Below, piece after piece: positions 11,600 through 23,040 of a stretch of 64,000 nt of DNA (position 1 is its first letter; the number at the start of each line of letters is the position of its first letter). This DNA is from Endomychus coccineus (taxonomy: Eukaryota; Arthropoda; Insecta; Coleoptera; Endomychidae). Made by a program: the position numbers and the translations under genes. Location of the stretch: positions 69,542,633 through 69,606,632 of the forward strand of contig OY294068.1 in assembly GCA_958510875.1 (NCBI GenBank). The letters run 5' to 3'. The notes beneath the pieces are model-generated. The model saw only the letters and a program-made list of their open reading frames with translations, had not been told where the DNA came from and searched no databases.

Positions 11600-12440
11600 C
11601 CTAACCTTTTCGATGTTTGCGTTCGATTCTAATCTATTTCGAATAATTAAAAGCCACCTTAGAAGTTAAAAAGTTTGTTTTTGCGCTCAGGGCGAATTTT
11701 TTTTCCAAAAGTAAAACTACGTTGTGAATATCTTGGAATAACTTCTTATAAACTTGACTCAGCACCAGTCTATGATATATCAAATTATTCGCAATTGTGT
11801 GGAGAAGTGAGATAAACAGTTAAAAGTTGCATATGTAAGACTGTTTGGCTGCTATTTGCAGAAAAGTAAAAAAAAAACGCTAAATTTTCATCAAATTTGA
11901 CGTAAAAATCGCCAAATAAAAATCGTAGAGCCAAATTCAGATCCAAATACCGATTTGTATCTGTAGAGTGATTCATTACGAAGAGATTGATACCAATCCG
12001 AAGTACATATGAACTTTTATTGAAAAGTTATAGCGCGTTAACCGATTAAGTTTCGTGAAAATTCTCACATATGTAACCCATCAAGGCCCAGCCAAAACGG
12101 AGCCTAATTAGAGCCAAACTTACTACGAAGTTCATAGCATAAGTGGAAAAAAATTGCCTGTTTTTTTTTTACTTTTTTGCAAATAGCAGTCAAACAGTCT
12201 CACATATGCAACTTTTAACTGTTTATCTCACTTCTCCACATAATTGCGAATGATTTGATATATCATAGACTGTTGCTGAGTCAAGTTTATAAAAAGTTAT
12301 TCCAGGATATTCACAGCGAAGTTTTACTTTTGGAAAAAAATTCGCCCTGAGCGCAAACGCAAACTTTTAACTTCTAAGGTGGCTTTTAATTATTCGAAAT
12401 AGATGTAGAATCGAACGCAAACATCGAGAAGGTTGGGCAG
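11600..12440. repeat. Fold-back element with about 275-bp inverted arms
   Basis: The sequence 11600-11876 returns in inverted form at 12165-12437 at roughly 90 percent identity by eye, with a loop of about 290 bp. Diagnostic words are cgatgtttgcgttcgattct on the left and its inverse on the right, and gcgaattttttttccaaaag with its inverse. The loop has no frame. This is a fold-back or long-TIR non-autonomous element. Between this element and the one ending at 11167 no gene is seen. Confidence 0.8.
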
Positions 12441-12509
12441 AGAAGTGTAATCAACAAATTAACACCAACTAGAAGTGTTCACAAAATGAACAGAATACTA
12501 GTTTTACAT

Positions 12510-13140
12510 TTTTTTTAATACTTTGATTACACGAGAGGAAACCCTATAATGTTCTAATAACATCGTGAGCCAGCGGTGGAACGTGGAGAGGAGATAGGCG
12601 TTCGAATTTATCTTGAAGGTTTGGAGGTTCTAGGTATATAGCAAGACCTCACTAGGCAAAGAGTTCCACAACTTCGCCATTCGATAGAAAAATGAAGTCT
12701 GCTAGGAAAAAGTTCGGCAGGTCTCGAGCTTGACAATGAAGGGGTGTCTACCTTGATCTCGTCTAGTTCGACTATTTGGAATCTCTCGTGGTCGAATAAC
12801 AAACGAGATTTATGATGAACACCGAACATGGAAATATCCATAGAAAACGAAGAGTTCTTCCACCTTCCTACGATCTTCAATAAATTCGTAAGTGTGACAT
12901 CATCAATCAGACGAATAGCTCCCTTCTGGATAGAATCTAAAAGCTTCAGCGTATATTTGGGAGCCGAACTCCAAACATCTGAAGAATACTCCAGTACAGG
13001 TCGAAGCTGTGTTTTCTAGATCATGAGGAGCTGCTGGGATGTAAAGTAGATCTTGGCACTGAATAGAAAACCAGTTTTTGTGAAGCGGTTTTCGCAATGG
13101 ACCTCACATGATCATCCCATGAGAGGGTTACTATAGGTGG
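12510..13140 (-). mobile_element. Jockey-like LINE, copy 1, 5'-truncated
   Basis: Minus strand; only the C-terminal tail of the RT protein and 3' end remain. The 3' end reads cctctcgtgtaatcaaagta followed by an A-run, as in the copies starting at 13800 and 45090. Frames are broken. The neighbouring 13140-13800 contains no recognisable gene. Confidence 0.7.
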
Positions 13141-13799
13141 TGATCTCTACCATGGATATGGAAGACTTAATTTGTCATTTTATTGGTGTCGCACGTGTGG
13201 TCAGATCTACAGTTCTGTCAATTTCAGAAATAGGTAGAATATTAGATGGCAATTCAGAATTTTCAAACGTCAGATAAGAGGGCTATTGTCAAAATTCAAA
13301 ATGAAGCAATAGCGAAATATTCATTTGCCTTTTAGATGGAAATATTCCAACGAAAAGAAACTGAACACTTGTTGGTGCTTGAAAGAATTTTCTGTTAATA
13401 CTGTCAATGCTAGGAGGAATCAAGACAACTAGATCAAACCATATAAAAGTCTCAATTAGAGGACTGATTTATAAAAATAGATCTTACATACAGATTTACG
13501 AATTGAGCTTCAGAAATAATTGTTTCAAATAGCAACAAACAATTGCGAGTTATAGAAAATGTTCTGAAGTAATGTAGGTAACAAGAGAGGTCTGCACAAT
13601 AAAGATTCTGGTAATTACTAGAATTCAATTATAGATAAGCACAATCAAGTAAGTAGTGGATAATTATTTACATGGTATAATCTGAGCTTTTCAAATCTTA
13701 GTAGCTCCTGCAGTGTTATATAGATGTGGAGGGAAGAATGGTATTATTTTCAGATCAACAATCCGGTTAGAATCTAAATCAATATCGCTTGTCCAATCT

Positions 13800-15620
13800 T
13801 TTTTTTTATTTTGTCTACCGAGAGGAAAACACAACGTTTGAAGAACATCGTATGAACCAGCTGTGTAATGTTGGAAGAGGAGATAGTTATAAGAATTTTT
13901 TTTTGGAACTTTGGAGGTTATGGGTATAAGGGAAGATCACACTCGGTGAAGTTCCAAAACTTCGCCGTTCGATGGAAAAATGAAGTCTGGTTAGGAAGAA
14001 GTTCGGCAGGTTCCGAACTTGACAATGAAGGGGTGACCAGCTTTAGCTAGTCTAGTCAGGCTATCTGGAATTTTACGTGGTGGAATAACAGACGAGATTT
14101 CTGATGAACACAGACCGAAAGTATATATAGAATAGGGAGACATCGTTCACCTTTCTACGATGCCCTGGAGGTCAATGAATTCATAAGTGTGACATCACGA
14201 ATTAGACGAATAGCTTTCTTCTAAATAGAATCTAGGAGCTTCAGCTGAACTCCAAACATGTGGACAGTTCTCCAGGGCAGGTCAAATCTGTACTTTGTAG
14301 ATTATGAGGAGTTGCTAGGATGTAAAGTAGCTGACACGGAATAGAAAACCAAGTTTTTGTGAAGCGGTTTTCGCAATGCACCTCACATGATCGTCCCATG
14401 AGAGGGTGTAGTTGGTGGTGATACCGAACATGAATATGGAGAACTTCATAGGAATAGTTGTACCCGACATCATCATATTAAAGATTGTCGGATAAGTCTT
14501 CCTGGAGAAAATAAGAGCTTCGAGTTTTGGTTGCACTACTAGATTATCCGATTCCCATTCTATTCTTTATTAATTGCGTCATTCTGTTTCTGTCTCGCTC
14601 CTTTGGCTTCATTGGATGATATAGGAGCACTACGTAAGAGAGCTATGAAGATTATCAACATCTAGAAAGCTGTTGACGGGACAGGAGGTCACTTCCAACA
14701 GATCTTTCATATGGAATATAAACAAAGTTTGTGCCAAAACAGATACTTGTGGAACACCAGCGTTAATAGCCATTATATTGTAGGCGACTGCGCCAACCAC
14801 TACATGGAGTGCATTTCAGAGAAAACTCGATAATGAATGACAAAGTAGAGGTGGCAAACCATGGCAGAAGTTTCCCAAGAAGGCATTGGTGCCAGACTCT
14901 GTCAAATGCTTAAATGCTTTCAAGATATCTAACGTAAAAGCTAGAGATTCCTCATATTTTTCAATAGATGACCGCCACATATGTGATACCTAGGCAAGCA
15001 GGTCTCCTATTGATATCCGCCGACGAAAGCCATATTGCCGGTCATTCACAATTTTGGAGCTCTTTAGCTATTGAATGAGCTCGATGTTGATTGCTTTCTC
15101 CGTTACTTTTGAGGTCACAGATAGGGTCTATAATTATCAGGAAGGGTCTTTTTTCCTTTTTCGGAATTGATTGGCTTCTAGTTGTCTTCCATCTGGAAGC
15201 TGGCATCCAGACATGGGTAACCAGAACAATGACGGTAAGTTGTTTGGTTTGGAGTGACAGCCCTAGAACAGATTTTATTGAATCATGGCTCACCAGATGA
15301 TGGTGATTTGTTGAGGGTGATATGTAAGTTTCCATTTTCAGCATGATAACCTCCGAAATCTGTTTGGAACATTGCGTTGGGTCTCCAGATTCAAAACATA
15401 TGCTTCTTCAAGGAAACTGGGCGGAAAACATACGAAGACGATCCCAGTCGACCGAGTTGTAATGTTGAACTGTGCATGGAGGTGCTGGATTGGAATATGA
15501 GTGAATGGTCAAAGTTCCCCGATGGTGCACGGACTTTTACTTCATAGGGATCTGGATTGTTACTGAGGTATTGGCATATACATACATTAAAATCCCTAAG
15601 ACCAATGCGTAATGTCGAGT
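13800..15620 (-). mobile_element. Jockey-like LINE, copy 2, internally rearranged
   Basis: Read on the minus strand. The endonuclease end is at 15620-15360, with CQYLSNNPDPYEVKVRAPSG and NFDHSLI, the last His being the endonuclease His. RT segments follow, including MSGTTIPMKFSIFMFGITTN and SWDDHVRCIAKTASQKLGFLF at 14536-14315, typical of the RT thumb of insect jockey elements. The protein tail and an A-rich 3' end lie near 13800. The segment between endonuclease and RT is shortened and the frame is broken at many points. Confidence 0.75.
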
Positions 15621-17467
15621 ACTGTAACCTCTTTCCGCTTGAATGGTTAATTACAAGTGAGGGAGGTTGTCACCTACTGTCCTCTTATGATCTTATGACA
15701 GTAACTGACCTTTCTTGAGAGTCCAGGTTCCCTTTTTATATAGGTTTTAAAATTGCTATTTCTCTTTCGTGTGGATTGCCAAATAAAACATGTTTCCTTG
15801 TTCGACTAAGTTTATTAATTATCCTTATTTATTTACATTTGGTATATTTACACTAACCATGTACACTATATATTTCAATGGGCTCGTTGCAGGATTCGGG
15901 GAAATATATGTTTTGTATTTACAAAATGTTGCAATCCTCAGAACAGGCCGTTTCATGCGTTCGTTTTCCGTGCTTAAAATAACTCGTTAATTAGATGTTT
16001 TTCTTGTCGTCGATTAGCGCCGGGAATCGTCAACATCTGCGTGAGATGATAGACAAGTTTTTGTCCCTAGGTCTAGGAATGAAACGCGACAATCTAAATG
16101 TTAAGTACACCTTTAACTTCGACGGAGCATGGATCGTATGTTTACTCTGGCCTGTATTTCAGACGTAATTCCTTAAGGAGCGGGGCTTTTCGGACCAGGT
16201 TGATTTGTCAGTGATCTTCGGCTATGACTGAATTAGTAATTTTTCACGTCGGTCTCGGGAAGTATCACAACGTAGCCCCTGAAATCATTTTGCAGGAGCT
16301 TAATCGCAAACGTCCAAACTACCGGGATTGATTTTTAGGCTGTTGATACTGTGAATTTATTAACAATTCTACAAATCGGTCTCGGAAAATATCCCAACTT
16401 AGCCCCTGGAAAACAATTCGCAGGAGCTGAATTGCAAACGTCCAAGCTACCAGGATTGGTTTTTAGGCTATTGCTACTGTGAATTTATTAACAATTCTAC
16501 AAATCGGTCTCGGGAAATATCCCAACTTAGCCTCTAGAAAACAATTCGCAGGAGCTGAATCGCAAACGTCCAAGCTACCAGGATTGGTTGTTAGGCTATT
16601 GCTACTGTGAATTTATTAACAATCCTACAAATCGGTCTCGGGAAATATCCCAACTTAGCCTCTAGAAAGCAATTCGCAGGAGCTGAATCGCAAACGTCCA
16701 AGCTACCAGGATAGGTTTTTAGGCTATTGCTACTGTGACTTTATTAACAATTCTACAAATCGGTCTCGGGCAATATCCCAACTTAGCCTCTAGAAAACAA
16801 TTCGCAGGAGCAGAATCGCAAACGTCCAAGCTACCAGGATTGGTTGTTAGGCTATTGCTACTGTGAATTTATTAACAATCCTACAAATCGGTCTCGGGAA
16901 ATATCCCAACTTAGCCTCTAGAAAGCAATTCGCAGGAGCTGAATCGCAAACGTCCAAGCTACCAGGATAGGTTTTTAGGCTATTGCTACTGTGACTTTAT
17001 TAACAATTCTACAAATCGGTCTCGGGCAATATCCCAACTTAGCCTCTAGAAAACAATTCGCAGGAGCAGAATCGCAAACGTCCAAGCTACCAGGATTGAT
17101 TTTTAGACTATTGAATTTATTAACAAAGTTCGAATTTGAATGGATTTTATACGGCAATCAATACTCACTTTCTATCTCTCGGATTTGCACAACGGCAACG
17201 GCTTCGGGTTGTTTCGGAAAATAAATTACTGCAGCTCAATCTCGATGCTTGTTTGGCAAGTAAGTCTTCCTTAGCTATGAAATGGGCTCGCTTTCATACA
17301 GATCGTGGCGTATGACGTAACGTGAACAGGTGACCGGCTTGCTAATTCTGTTCACCAGTTTTCATGCATAGATGTGCACGAAGTTTGATCTCTTAACTTC
17401 GCCTATGTAATTCAACTCTACTGAATATTCAAATTGATTCATACGTAATGGAGAATGCTTCATTACA
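15620..17467 (-). mobile_element. Probable 3' LTR of a Ty3/gypsy element, containing a 128-bp tandem array
   Basis: On the minus strand a polypurine tract, AAGAAAGAAAGGGGGTG (17484-17468), directly follows the last ORF of the gypsy element. The next base starts TGTAATGAAG, a good LTR start. The far end lies where the jockey-like LINE begins, about 15620-15670, and is not fixed. An LTR of about 1.8 kb would be long but within the range known for insect gypsy elements. The array at 16250-17130 is inside it. No second LTR is in the window, so its limits cannot be proved. Confidence 0.55.
16250..17130. repeat. Tandem array, seven copies of a 128-bp unit
   Basis: The word cggtctcgg recurs at 16250, 16377, 16505, 16633, 16761, 16889 and 17017, that is every 127 or 128 bases. 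Units starting at 16633 and 16889 share gaaagc, and those at 16761 and 17017 share cgggcaa and gagcagaat, so the last four units form two nearly identical 256-bp dimers. Confidence 0.95.
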
Positions 17468-17482
17468 CACCCCCTTTCTTTC

Positions 17483-17932
17483 TTAGAAAATTTCCTCCCG
17501 CAAATTTTCGAACGTACGATAATTTTCGTACGTCGGCTTGTCCTTACAATCCCACGGTATTTTTACGCGTGCCACTAGTCGGCCGGTTGGATCATACACC
17601 CTGTAATCATGCATTTTACGTGAACGTTTCTTGATAAAATATGGTTCCTTATTATCTACACTTAATTTATTTATTTCACTAACGGTGTCTCTGTCACTAT
17701 ATTTCAAGGGGCTATTTACACAGGGGGTCGAATGTTTCTTTGGTGGGAGCGGTTGCTGCTGGGGTAGATCGGGCGTAGACGGTGTCATGTCGGGGATCGG
17801 CGAATAATACAATTGGAGTGTTGGACTTGACTCCGGACTGAAACCAAATAATTCCTGTAGTCTCTTTCCCAATCGGATGGCAGCCTCGGCGTCTTTCCCG
17901 GGAGCCCTAATTTGCGGAACTGAATAAGTCAT
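17483..17932 (-). CDS. Open reading frame downstream of pol in the gypsy element, function unknown
   Basis: A 149-residue uninterrupted frame between the integrase end (17964) and the polypurine tract. It is proline-rich in the first half (DMTPSTPDLPQQQPLPPKK) and basic further on (KKRSRKMHDYRVYD), and ends in NLREEIF. No signal peptide or membrane segment is evident, so an envelope role is unlikely although the position after pol is where env would sit. I do not recognise the family. It may be an accessory protein of the element or a displaced C-terminal extension. The frame is open while the neighbouring integrase has a frameshift. Confidence 0.5.
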   Translation of the reverse strand: MTYSVPQIRAPGKDAEAAIRLGKRLQELFGFSPESSPTLQLYYSPIPDMTPSTPDLPQQQPLPPKKHSTPCVNSPLKYSDRDTVSEINKLSVDNKEPYFIKKRSRKMHDYRVYDPTGRLVARVKIPWDCKDKPTYENYRTFENLREEIF

Positions 17933-17963
17933 ATTTACTCCTGGGGAAAGAAAATTACATTAG

Positions 17964-18712
17964 TTAACAGTTACTTTTTTTCAAGTCCTTTACATGGACT
18001 CGAACGGGTTTACGACTAGTTCCGTTTTCCAGCTCGACCACTACCGGTGAAACGATTTTCTCTATTTTAAACGGGCCTGCGAACTTCGGGGCCAGTTTAG
18101 CGGCGAAATCTTGAGCTGCCGAGGATAGCGGATGTTCTTTGCACATGACCTCCTCCCCTACTTTCGGTGCCCAATCGCACCGTCGTAGATTATAGTGTCG
18201 ACTCTGGATAGTGAAGGCTTTATTCAATTGTAATTTGACGAAATTGACGGCGTCTCTCAATTTTCCTAACTGCTCCTCATGTCTAATAGGAACGGGGGCT
18301 CCATCATCATCGATACCTGGTCCCTGAACTTCCCGGAACAAAGTCTTCGGGTGGTCCACTTCTCGACCGTAGTTTAAATAGGCGGGGGTAAATCCAGTTG
18401 AGTCATGTCGGCCGTATTGATAGCAAATATTAATTCCGGCAAATATGCGTCCCATGTACGGTGATCGCCCTCACAATATTGCGCCATCATCGTTTTTACT
18501 ACTCTATTAACTCTCTCTACTGGATTGGCCTGTGGGGTATAGGGAGGGGTGAGTTTGTGTTTGATTCCAAACTCTTCTAATAATTTTCGAAATTTATTAG
18601 CAACAAACTGGGCCCCATTGTCACTAATTAATACTCTGGGGCATCCGAACCTCATTAGCACCCTATCTTTCAGCACCCTCATGACAGTTTCCGTGTTTGC
18701 TGTCCGAATTGC
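17964..18712 (-). pseudogene. Ty3/gypsy integrase, C-terminal half, frameshifted
   Basis: Two overlapping minus frames. The first (18682-18374) reads CPRVLISDNGAQFVANKF, with the second Asp of the DDE triad, and PPYTPQANPVERVNRVVK with the catalytic Glu. The second (18455-17964) begins past a frameshift near 18410 and reads STGFTPAYLNYGREVDHP, then the C-terminal domain AAKLAPKFAGPFKIEKIVS. The joined order matches gypsy integrases. The upstream part of the element (gag, protease, RT and RNase H) is absent: similarity stops near 18712 where unrelated sequence begins. Confidence 0.85.
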
Positions 18713-18879
18713 AAATCAAATGGACGTTTTCACCTTACGGAATAACATTGCTCCAAATATTGTTCCACCTCCGATAAATTTGGGAAAGAGACGAAATTTA
18801 GGCAATTACTTTGTTTTTGTAATAAAATTTATATTATATCTTTTCTTCAATTTTAGGATTATATCGAACATCGAACGAT

Positions 18880-19113
18880 ATGAGACCTGAATGGTACCTA
18901 ATGCGTCGACAGGAGGATGGTTGGCGTGATGCCGACAGAAAATTACAAAATCGAGGAATGCGATTAATACGCAAATGGTCAAACATATCTCATGCTATCG
19001 ATATTGGTAACGAAGTGAAACAGAATTTCCGTAGCGATTTGAAATGGTATGCAAGAGGAAATCTTATTCGTGTCCCTGAACAATTAATTAGTGACGTCAA
19101 CATCGACGTCTAG
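18880..19113 (+). CDS. Short open frame, unrecognised
   Basis: A 77-residue frame, MRPEWYLMRRQEDGWRDADR onward, rich in Arg, Trp and Asp/Glu, with in-frame open sequence for at least ten codons before the Met. Its composition looks protein-like rather than random, but I cannot place it in a family. It converges on the minus-strand frames at 19187-19628. It may be the 3' end of a gene cut off at the junction near 18740. Confidence 0.3.
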   Translation: MRPEWYLMRRQEDGWRDADRKLQNRGMRLIRKWSNISHAIDIGNEVKQNFRSDLKWYARGNLIRVPEQLISDVNIDV

Positions 19114-19186
19114 TGAGGATGATGTACGTGTGGATGGTGTTGATATTATCTTTTGTATGAGATGTGGTAAACATGATGATTGTTGA

Positions 19187-19628
19187 TCATTTGCCATTAA
19201 GCCATATCCCCCTCACTTCGATCAAAGAATAAAAGTTTAAGTTTATAATGTATGGTTGTACGATTGTCTTGTGGAATGTTAAATGCAATTGATTATCGTT
19301 GATTTTTCGAAAATTCATCGGAATCCATTCGGTACGGTTACACTCCCCACCACCATCGGTTGCAACATCCTTCACACAAATATAAATGCTTTCAACGTGT
19401 TGGGGAACGTTCGCGTATAGAATACCATTCAGAATTGTGGTTAGAATCACAAAATTTGTTTTTAACACCCCCACTCTCATCATTATCTTCACTTTTTACA
19501 TTTAATGTATTCAACAGTCTTATAGCTTTTATTTTATCTTCGTAAAAATTCAAGTCTCTTCTTAGTCTATGAACTTTTTCCACGGATTCGTAAAGTCTAC
19601 GTGTGTATTCTTCAAAAGATATATGCAT
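19187..19628 (-). pseudogene. Possible gag-like or element-encoded ORF next to the left LTR-like arm
   Basis: Two overlapping minus frames: 19628-19392 (begins MHISFEEYTRRLYESVEKVH, basic and helical, no stop for 78 residues) and 19492-19187 (101 residues, hydrophobic and mixed). The first starts about 130 bases after the end of the LTR-like arm 19760-21344, where a gag would start, and downstream of its TATA box and initiator. I cannot identify a domain. A viral or Polinton-type origin was considered because a + strand frame converges on it, but no hallmark protein is visible. Confidence 0.35.
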
Positions 19629-19759
19629 AATGACACATTTACAGACTTAGTAGATATCTATTGTTAATATAATTATTATTTGCCCCACTTTGTGGTGACA
19701 ATTTGTTAATAATTATTATTCTTACTGTTTTTATTTTTGCCCCACTTTGTAGTGACAAT

Positions 19760-21344
19760 TGTTAAGAATACTCTTACTGAGTTTTTATTTATTTAATAAT
19801 TATAATTTTTGATTCTACCGGCTAGCTTTTTATCTTTTGATTTGATTATATTTGAATTTTTAAATTAATGTTTATGAAGTTTTGAAGTTTATCTATTGAA
19901 TAATTTTTATATGGAATTAAACACAATGTTCTTTGATTGCACAATATTTAATTTCTATGACTCTTATTATCTTGTTCAATTCAGTTTTATGTTTACAAAA
20001 TCTATGACATAACCTTAAGACACTTTTTCAACTAATATTTGTTTATATTGTTATTGTCAACAATCTTCCTTTTTCTTTACAGATAATACGGATAATATTA
20101 TGTAGAAATTATAAACAAACTTACGTTTAGATAATATCCAAAAGTGTGTTTAACAATGTGGGCAATTTTCAATTTACTTCCTTTTATAATTTCGTTGATT
20201 CACCTTTTACACAACACTATGCTATTTCACGATGATCACAGGTAACTAATTCAGGTTACTTCTTCTTGAGGATCAGGAACTGCTGATAATACTTTGTTTT
20301 ATTCTTTTTAGATAAGATATAAAACCTTTCGATGCTTTATTGAAATTATGTTGAAGAATGGCAATCGTTGGATACTTCTTATAAATTGGAGGTTATTACT
20401 ACCTTTTATTTGGTTTAGATACTTGGGATACTCGTTGACTTTTAATAAAACTTATTAACTTTGGTTATTTGTAACCTATCGAAGTTTGGAACACTTGCGT
20501 TCTCTGATGTTTATTTTATATAAACTTAGGTTAGAAAATTTTGGTGAGTTGCCAGAGAAGAACAGTCTCTGCTTGGATATTAATGCAAACTGAATTTTGA
20601 TTTCCTTTCAGACCCTTTTATAGGCCTCCAAAACCGACGCTACTTGATGTCATTTTCTACCTATCAGATGCTTTCTTTTCATATCAAGCATGCCAAGTTA
20701 ATTGTTGTGAACTGACAGAAGTTCTCATTGTTACTAGACTGACACTAGAAATTCGTCTCGACCAATCAGAATTTAGTATGCTTTAATTTTTGAATTATTG
20801 GAGATTTTCAACTTATTTTAATTGATAGTGATTCCTTCTTTTTAAATTAATATTGCCTACATTTTTACCCACACTTTGGTATAATATAACCTATGATTGG
20901 GTTATTATTAATATGATTATTCCCATATTTATGGTTTTCTTGACAGTTACTTATTCTTAAATCTAATACATATCATATTATATCAATAACATTCTTTTAA
21001 CATTACATAACTCAAATGTACTAATCCTAACTTATATCTATTACATTATTCAATGTTTTGTACTATCACATGATAGTTTTGTAATCACTTTAATTATGAT
21101 TTCTGCCTTCGTTACACAGTACGTTTCTTCACTTTCACTGAAGTTCTTGTTTATCACTTCTTATTCTATTACATTGTTGTTTATTATGTTTTACATTGTT
21201 AATATTAATATCCTAACTATTATTTAGCTTTTACTATTGTTTTTAATTCCATATAAATATCTTTTATTTGATCTTTTCTGATTTTCAAAGTTCGGTAAGT
21301 TATTATTTTTACATTTTTATTGTTTATGAAATGAAATCATAACA
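19760..21344 (-). mobile_element. LTR-like arm, left, minus orientation (1585 bp)
   Basis: On the minus strand it starts TGTTATG and ends CTTAACA, the short inverted TG..CA termini of an LTR. It matches the right arm 24534-26165 in opposite orientation over its full length, about 85 percent by eye. It holds a TATA box and initiator and a conserved downstream gtaagt. Just past its end on the minus strand are two copies of a ttgtcac(c/t)acaaagtggggc motif (19660-19759), in the position of a primer-binding site; the gtggggc part fits tRNA-Lys type sites but the rest does not match well. Confidence 0.6.
20587..20622 (-). promoter_or_regulatory. TATA box plus initiator in the left LTR-like arm
   Basis: Minus strand TATAAAAG at 20622-20615 and TCAGTTT at 20593-20587. 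The TATA start to the initiator A is 31 bases, the usual spacing of insect core promoters. The same pair and spacing occur in the right arm although intervening bases differ, so the arrangement has been kept. Transcription would run left, towards the frames at 19628-19187. A donor-like gtaagt follows about 467 bases downstream (20124-20119). Confidence 0.6.
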
Positions 21345-21415
21345 CTATATCATAACCCAGCACCTATTCACATTGCTACACGTAGAGTTCTCAATATCAG
21401 TGTGATGAAGTGAAC

Positions 21416-21690
21416 GATGGTCGCCGGATTGAAACAGTGACCGCCGCCGGTGACATCATCATCGTTTGTAAACTATGGTCGCCGGATTGCATCAGTTACT
21501 GTCACCGGTTTGAAGCAGTGAGAGTTCGTAAACTATGGTCGCCGGATGGAATCAGTTATTGTCACCGGTTTGAAGCAGTGACGTCATCATCGTTCGTAAA
21601 CTATGGTCGCCGGATCGAATCAGTTACTGTCATCGGTTTGAAGCAATGACGTTATCATCGCTGGTAAACTATAATCGCCGGATTGATTAC
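21416..21690. repeat. Minisatellite, about 58-68-bp unit, four to five copies
   Basis: The motif aactatggtcgccggat recurs at about 21417, 21475, 21535 and 21603, with a decayed copy near 21670. Each is followed by cagttactgtcaccggtttg or a variant. Confidence 0.9.
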
Positions 21691-21849
21691 TCGTCATATG
21701 TATTTTGGTACACATAAAGCTATGGTTAGATGTTTCCCCCAATTTGCATGCATCATATTGATTTTTCCCTCATCAAAAATATGGAAATTAACATTCTGCA
21801 CGTGACAGCTGCAAATGACAGAACTGCCATGACAGTTCACGTACGCCAT

Positions 21850-21901
<52 letters not shown>
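21850..21901. repeat. (CA)n microsatellite
   Basis: About 25 uninterrupted CA dinucleotides between ccatga and gctatgac. Confidence 0.98.
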
Positions 21902-21903
<2 letters not shown>

Positions 21904-23040
21904 ATGACAGATCCACCATGACAGTTCACGTGGCAGACGCCATGATACCTCGTTGAAGACCCACGTCACAGACGCCATGACACCTCTTTCAGCCACCATG
22001 ATGCTATATGGTTGCGAATTAGGTTAGCTCTATGGTTTCTATGGTTGTGACTTAGGTTAGCTCTGTAGCCTATAGCTCTATGGTTTCTATGACTATGGTA
22101 TGTGATAGCCGCCGTGACACCTCGCTGAAGACCCACGTGACAGACACCTCGTTGAAAGAGCACATGATAGCCGCCATGATACCTCGTCGAAGGAACACGT
22201 GACAGACGCCATGATACCTCACCACGTGACAGATCATGTCCTACACGTCACAACCACCATGACAGTTCATGTGATACCCGTCAAAACCACGTGACCTCTC
22301 TCTCTCTCTCTCTTACAAACAACCTGTATATACAACATAACACACTCTTTAGAAACATCCTGTATATACATTTAAACAACCAAACTCGCATAGCCGCCAT
22401 GACACCCGTTGGGGGAGCAGCCGCCATGACACCCGTTGGGGGAGCAGCCGCCATGACACCAGTGACAGACGTCATGACACCTCGTGACAGACGCATGACA
22501 GATCATTTGACACACGTCGCAGCCATCATGAGACGATAAACGCCATGACACCTCGTTGAAGGACTACGTGACATCCGCCTCGTTGAAGACTCACGTGACA
22601 GACGCTATGACACCTTGTTTTTATCGAACGCGCTAATTCATCTGACGTACACGTTGCAGGCGCTATGATCGATTCACACGTGACAACCACCATGACGCCA
22701 TGTGACAACCGCCATGATACCTCGTGACAGACGCCATGACACCTCGTTGAAGACCCACGTGAGAGACACCTCCTTGACCACCTCGTCGATGTAACACGTG
22801 ACAGACGCCATGACACCTCGTTTAAGACCTGCGTGACAGACACCTCGTTGAAGGAGCATGTGATAGCCACCTCGTCGATGGAACACGTGACAGACGTCAT
22901 GACACCTCGTTGACCGCCTCGTTGAAGGACTACGTGACAGACGCCATGACACCTCGTTGAAGGATCACGTGATAGCCGCCATGACACCTCGTTGACCGCC
23001 TCGTTGAAGGATCACGTGATAGCCGTCTCTTTCAAAACCA
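21900..23040. repeat. Degenerate minisatellite rich in CACGTGACAG and GCCATGACACCTCGTTGAAG
   Basis: Units of roughly 30-35 bp repeat irregularly over 1.1 kb with many partial copies. Each full unit carries a cacgtgac word and a ccatgacacctcgttgaag word. At 22393-22462 a 30-bp unit (gccgccatgacacccgttgg...) is repeated two and a half times exactly. The block 22270-22400 (tctctc run plus gtatatacaacataacacac) returns at 23030-23135, so the array has grown by segmental duplication as well. Apparent long minus-strand frames here are products of the repeat. Confidence 0.9.

Noticed and set aside
16250..17130. CRISPR-like array
   Set aside because: Regular spacing, but the units are head-to-tail 128-bp repeats without unique spacers, in an animal genome.
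18880..21344. Densovirus- or Polinton-like integrated virus (converging frames, inverted arms with inward promoters)
   Set aside because: No replicase, polymerase, helicase or capsid motif can be seen, and the arms have LTR-type TG..CA ends followed by a primer-site-like motif. Kept only as an open alternative.
21694..21999. Frame with a (Cys-Val)n run
   Set aside because: It is the translation of the CA microsatellite.
22526..22987. Overlapping 90-150-codon minus-strand frames with repeated MSWRLSR motifs
   Set aside because: They are translations of the minisatellite unit, which happens to lack stops in some frames.
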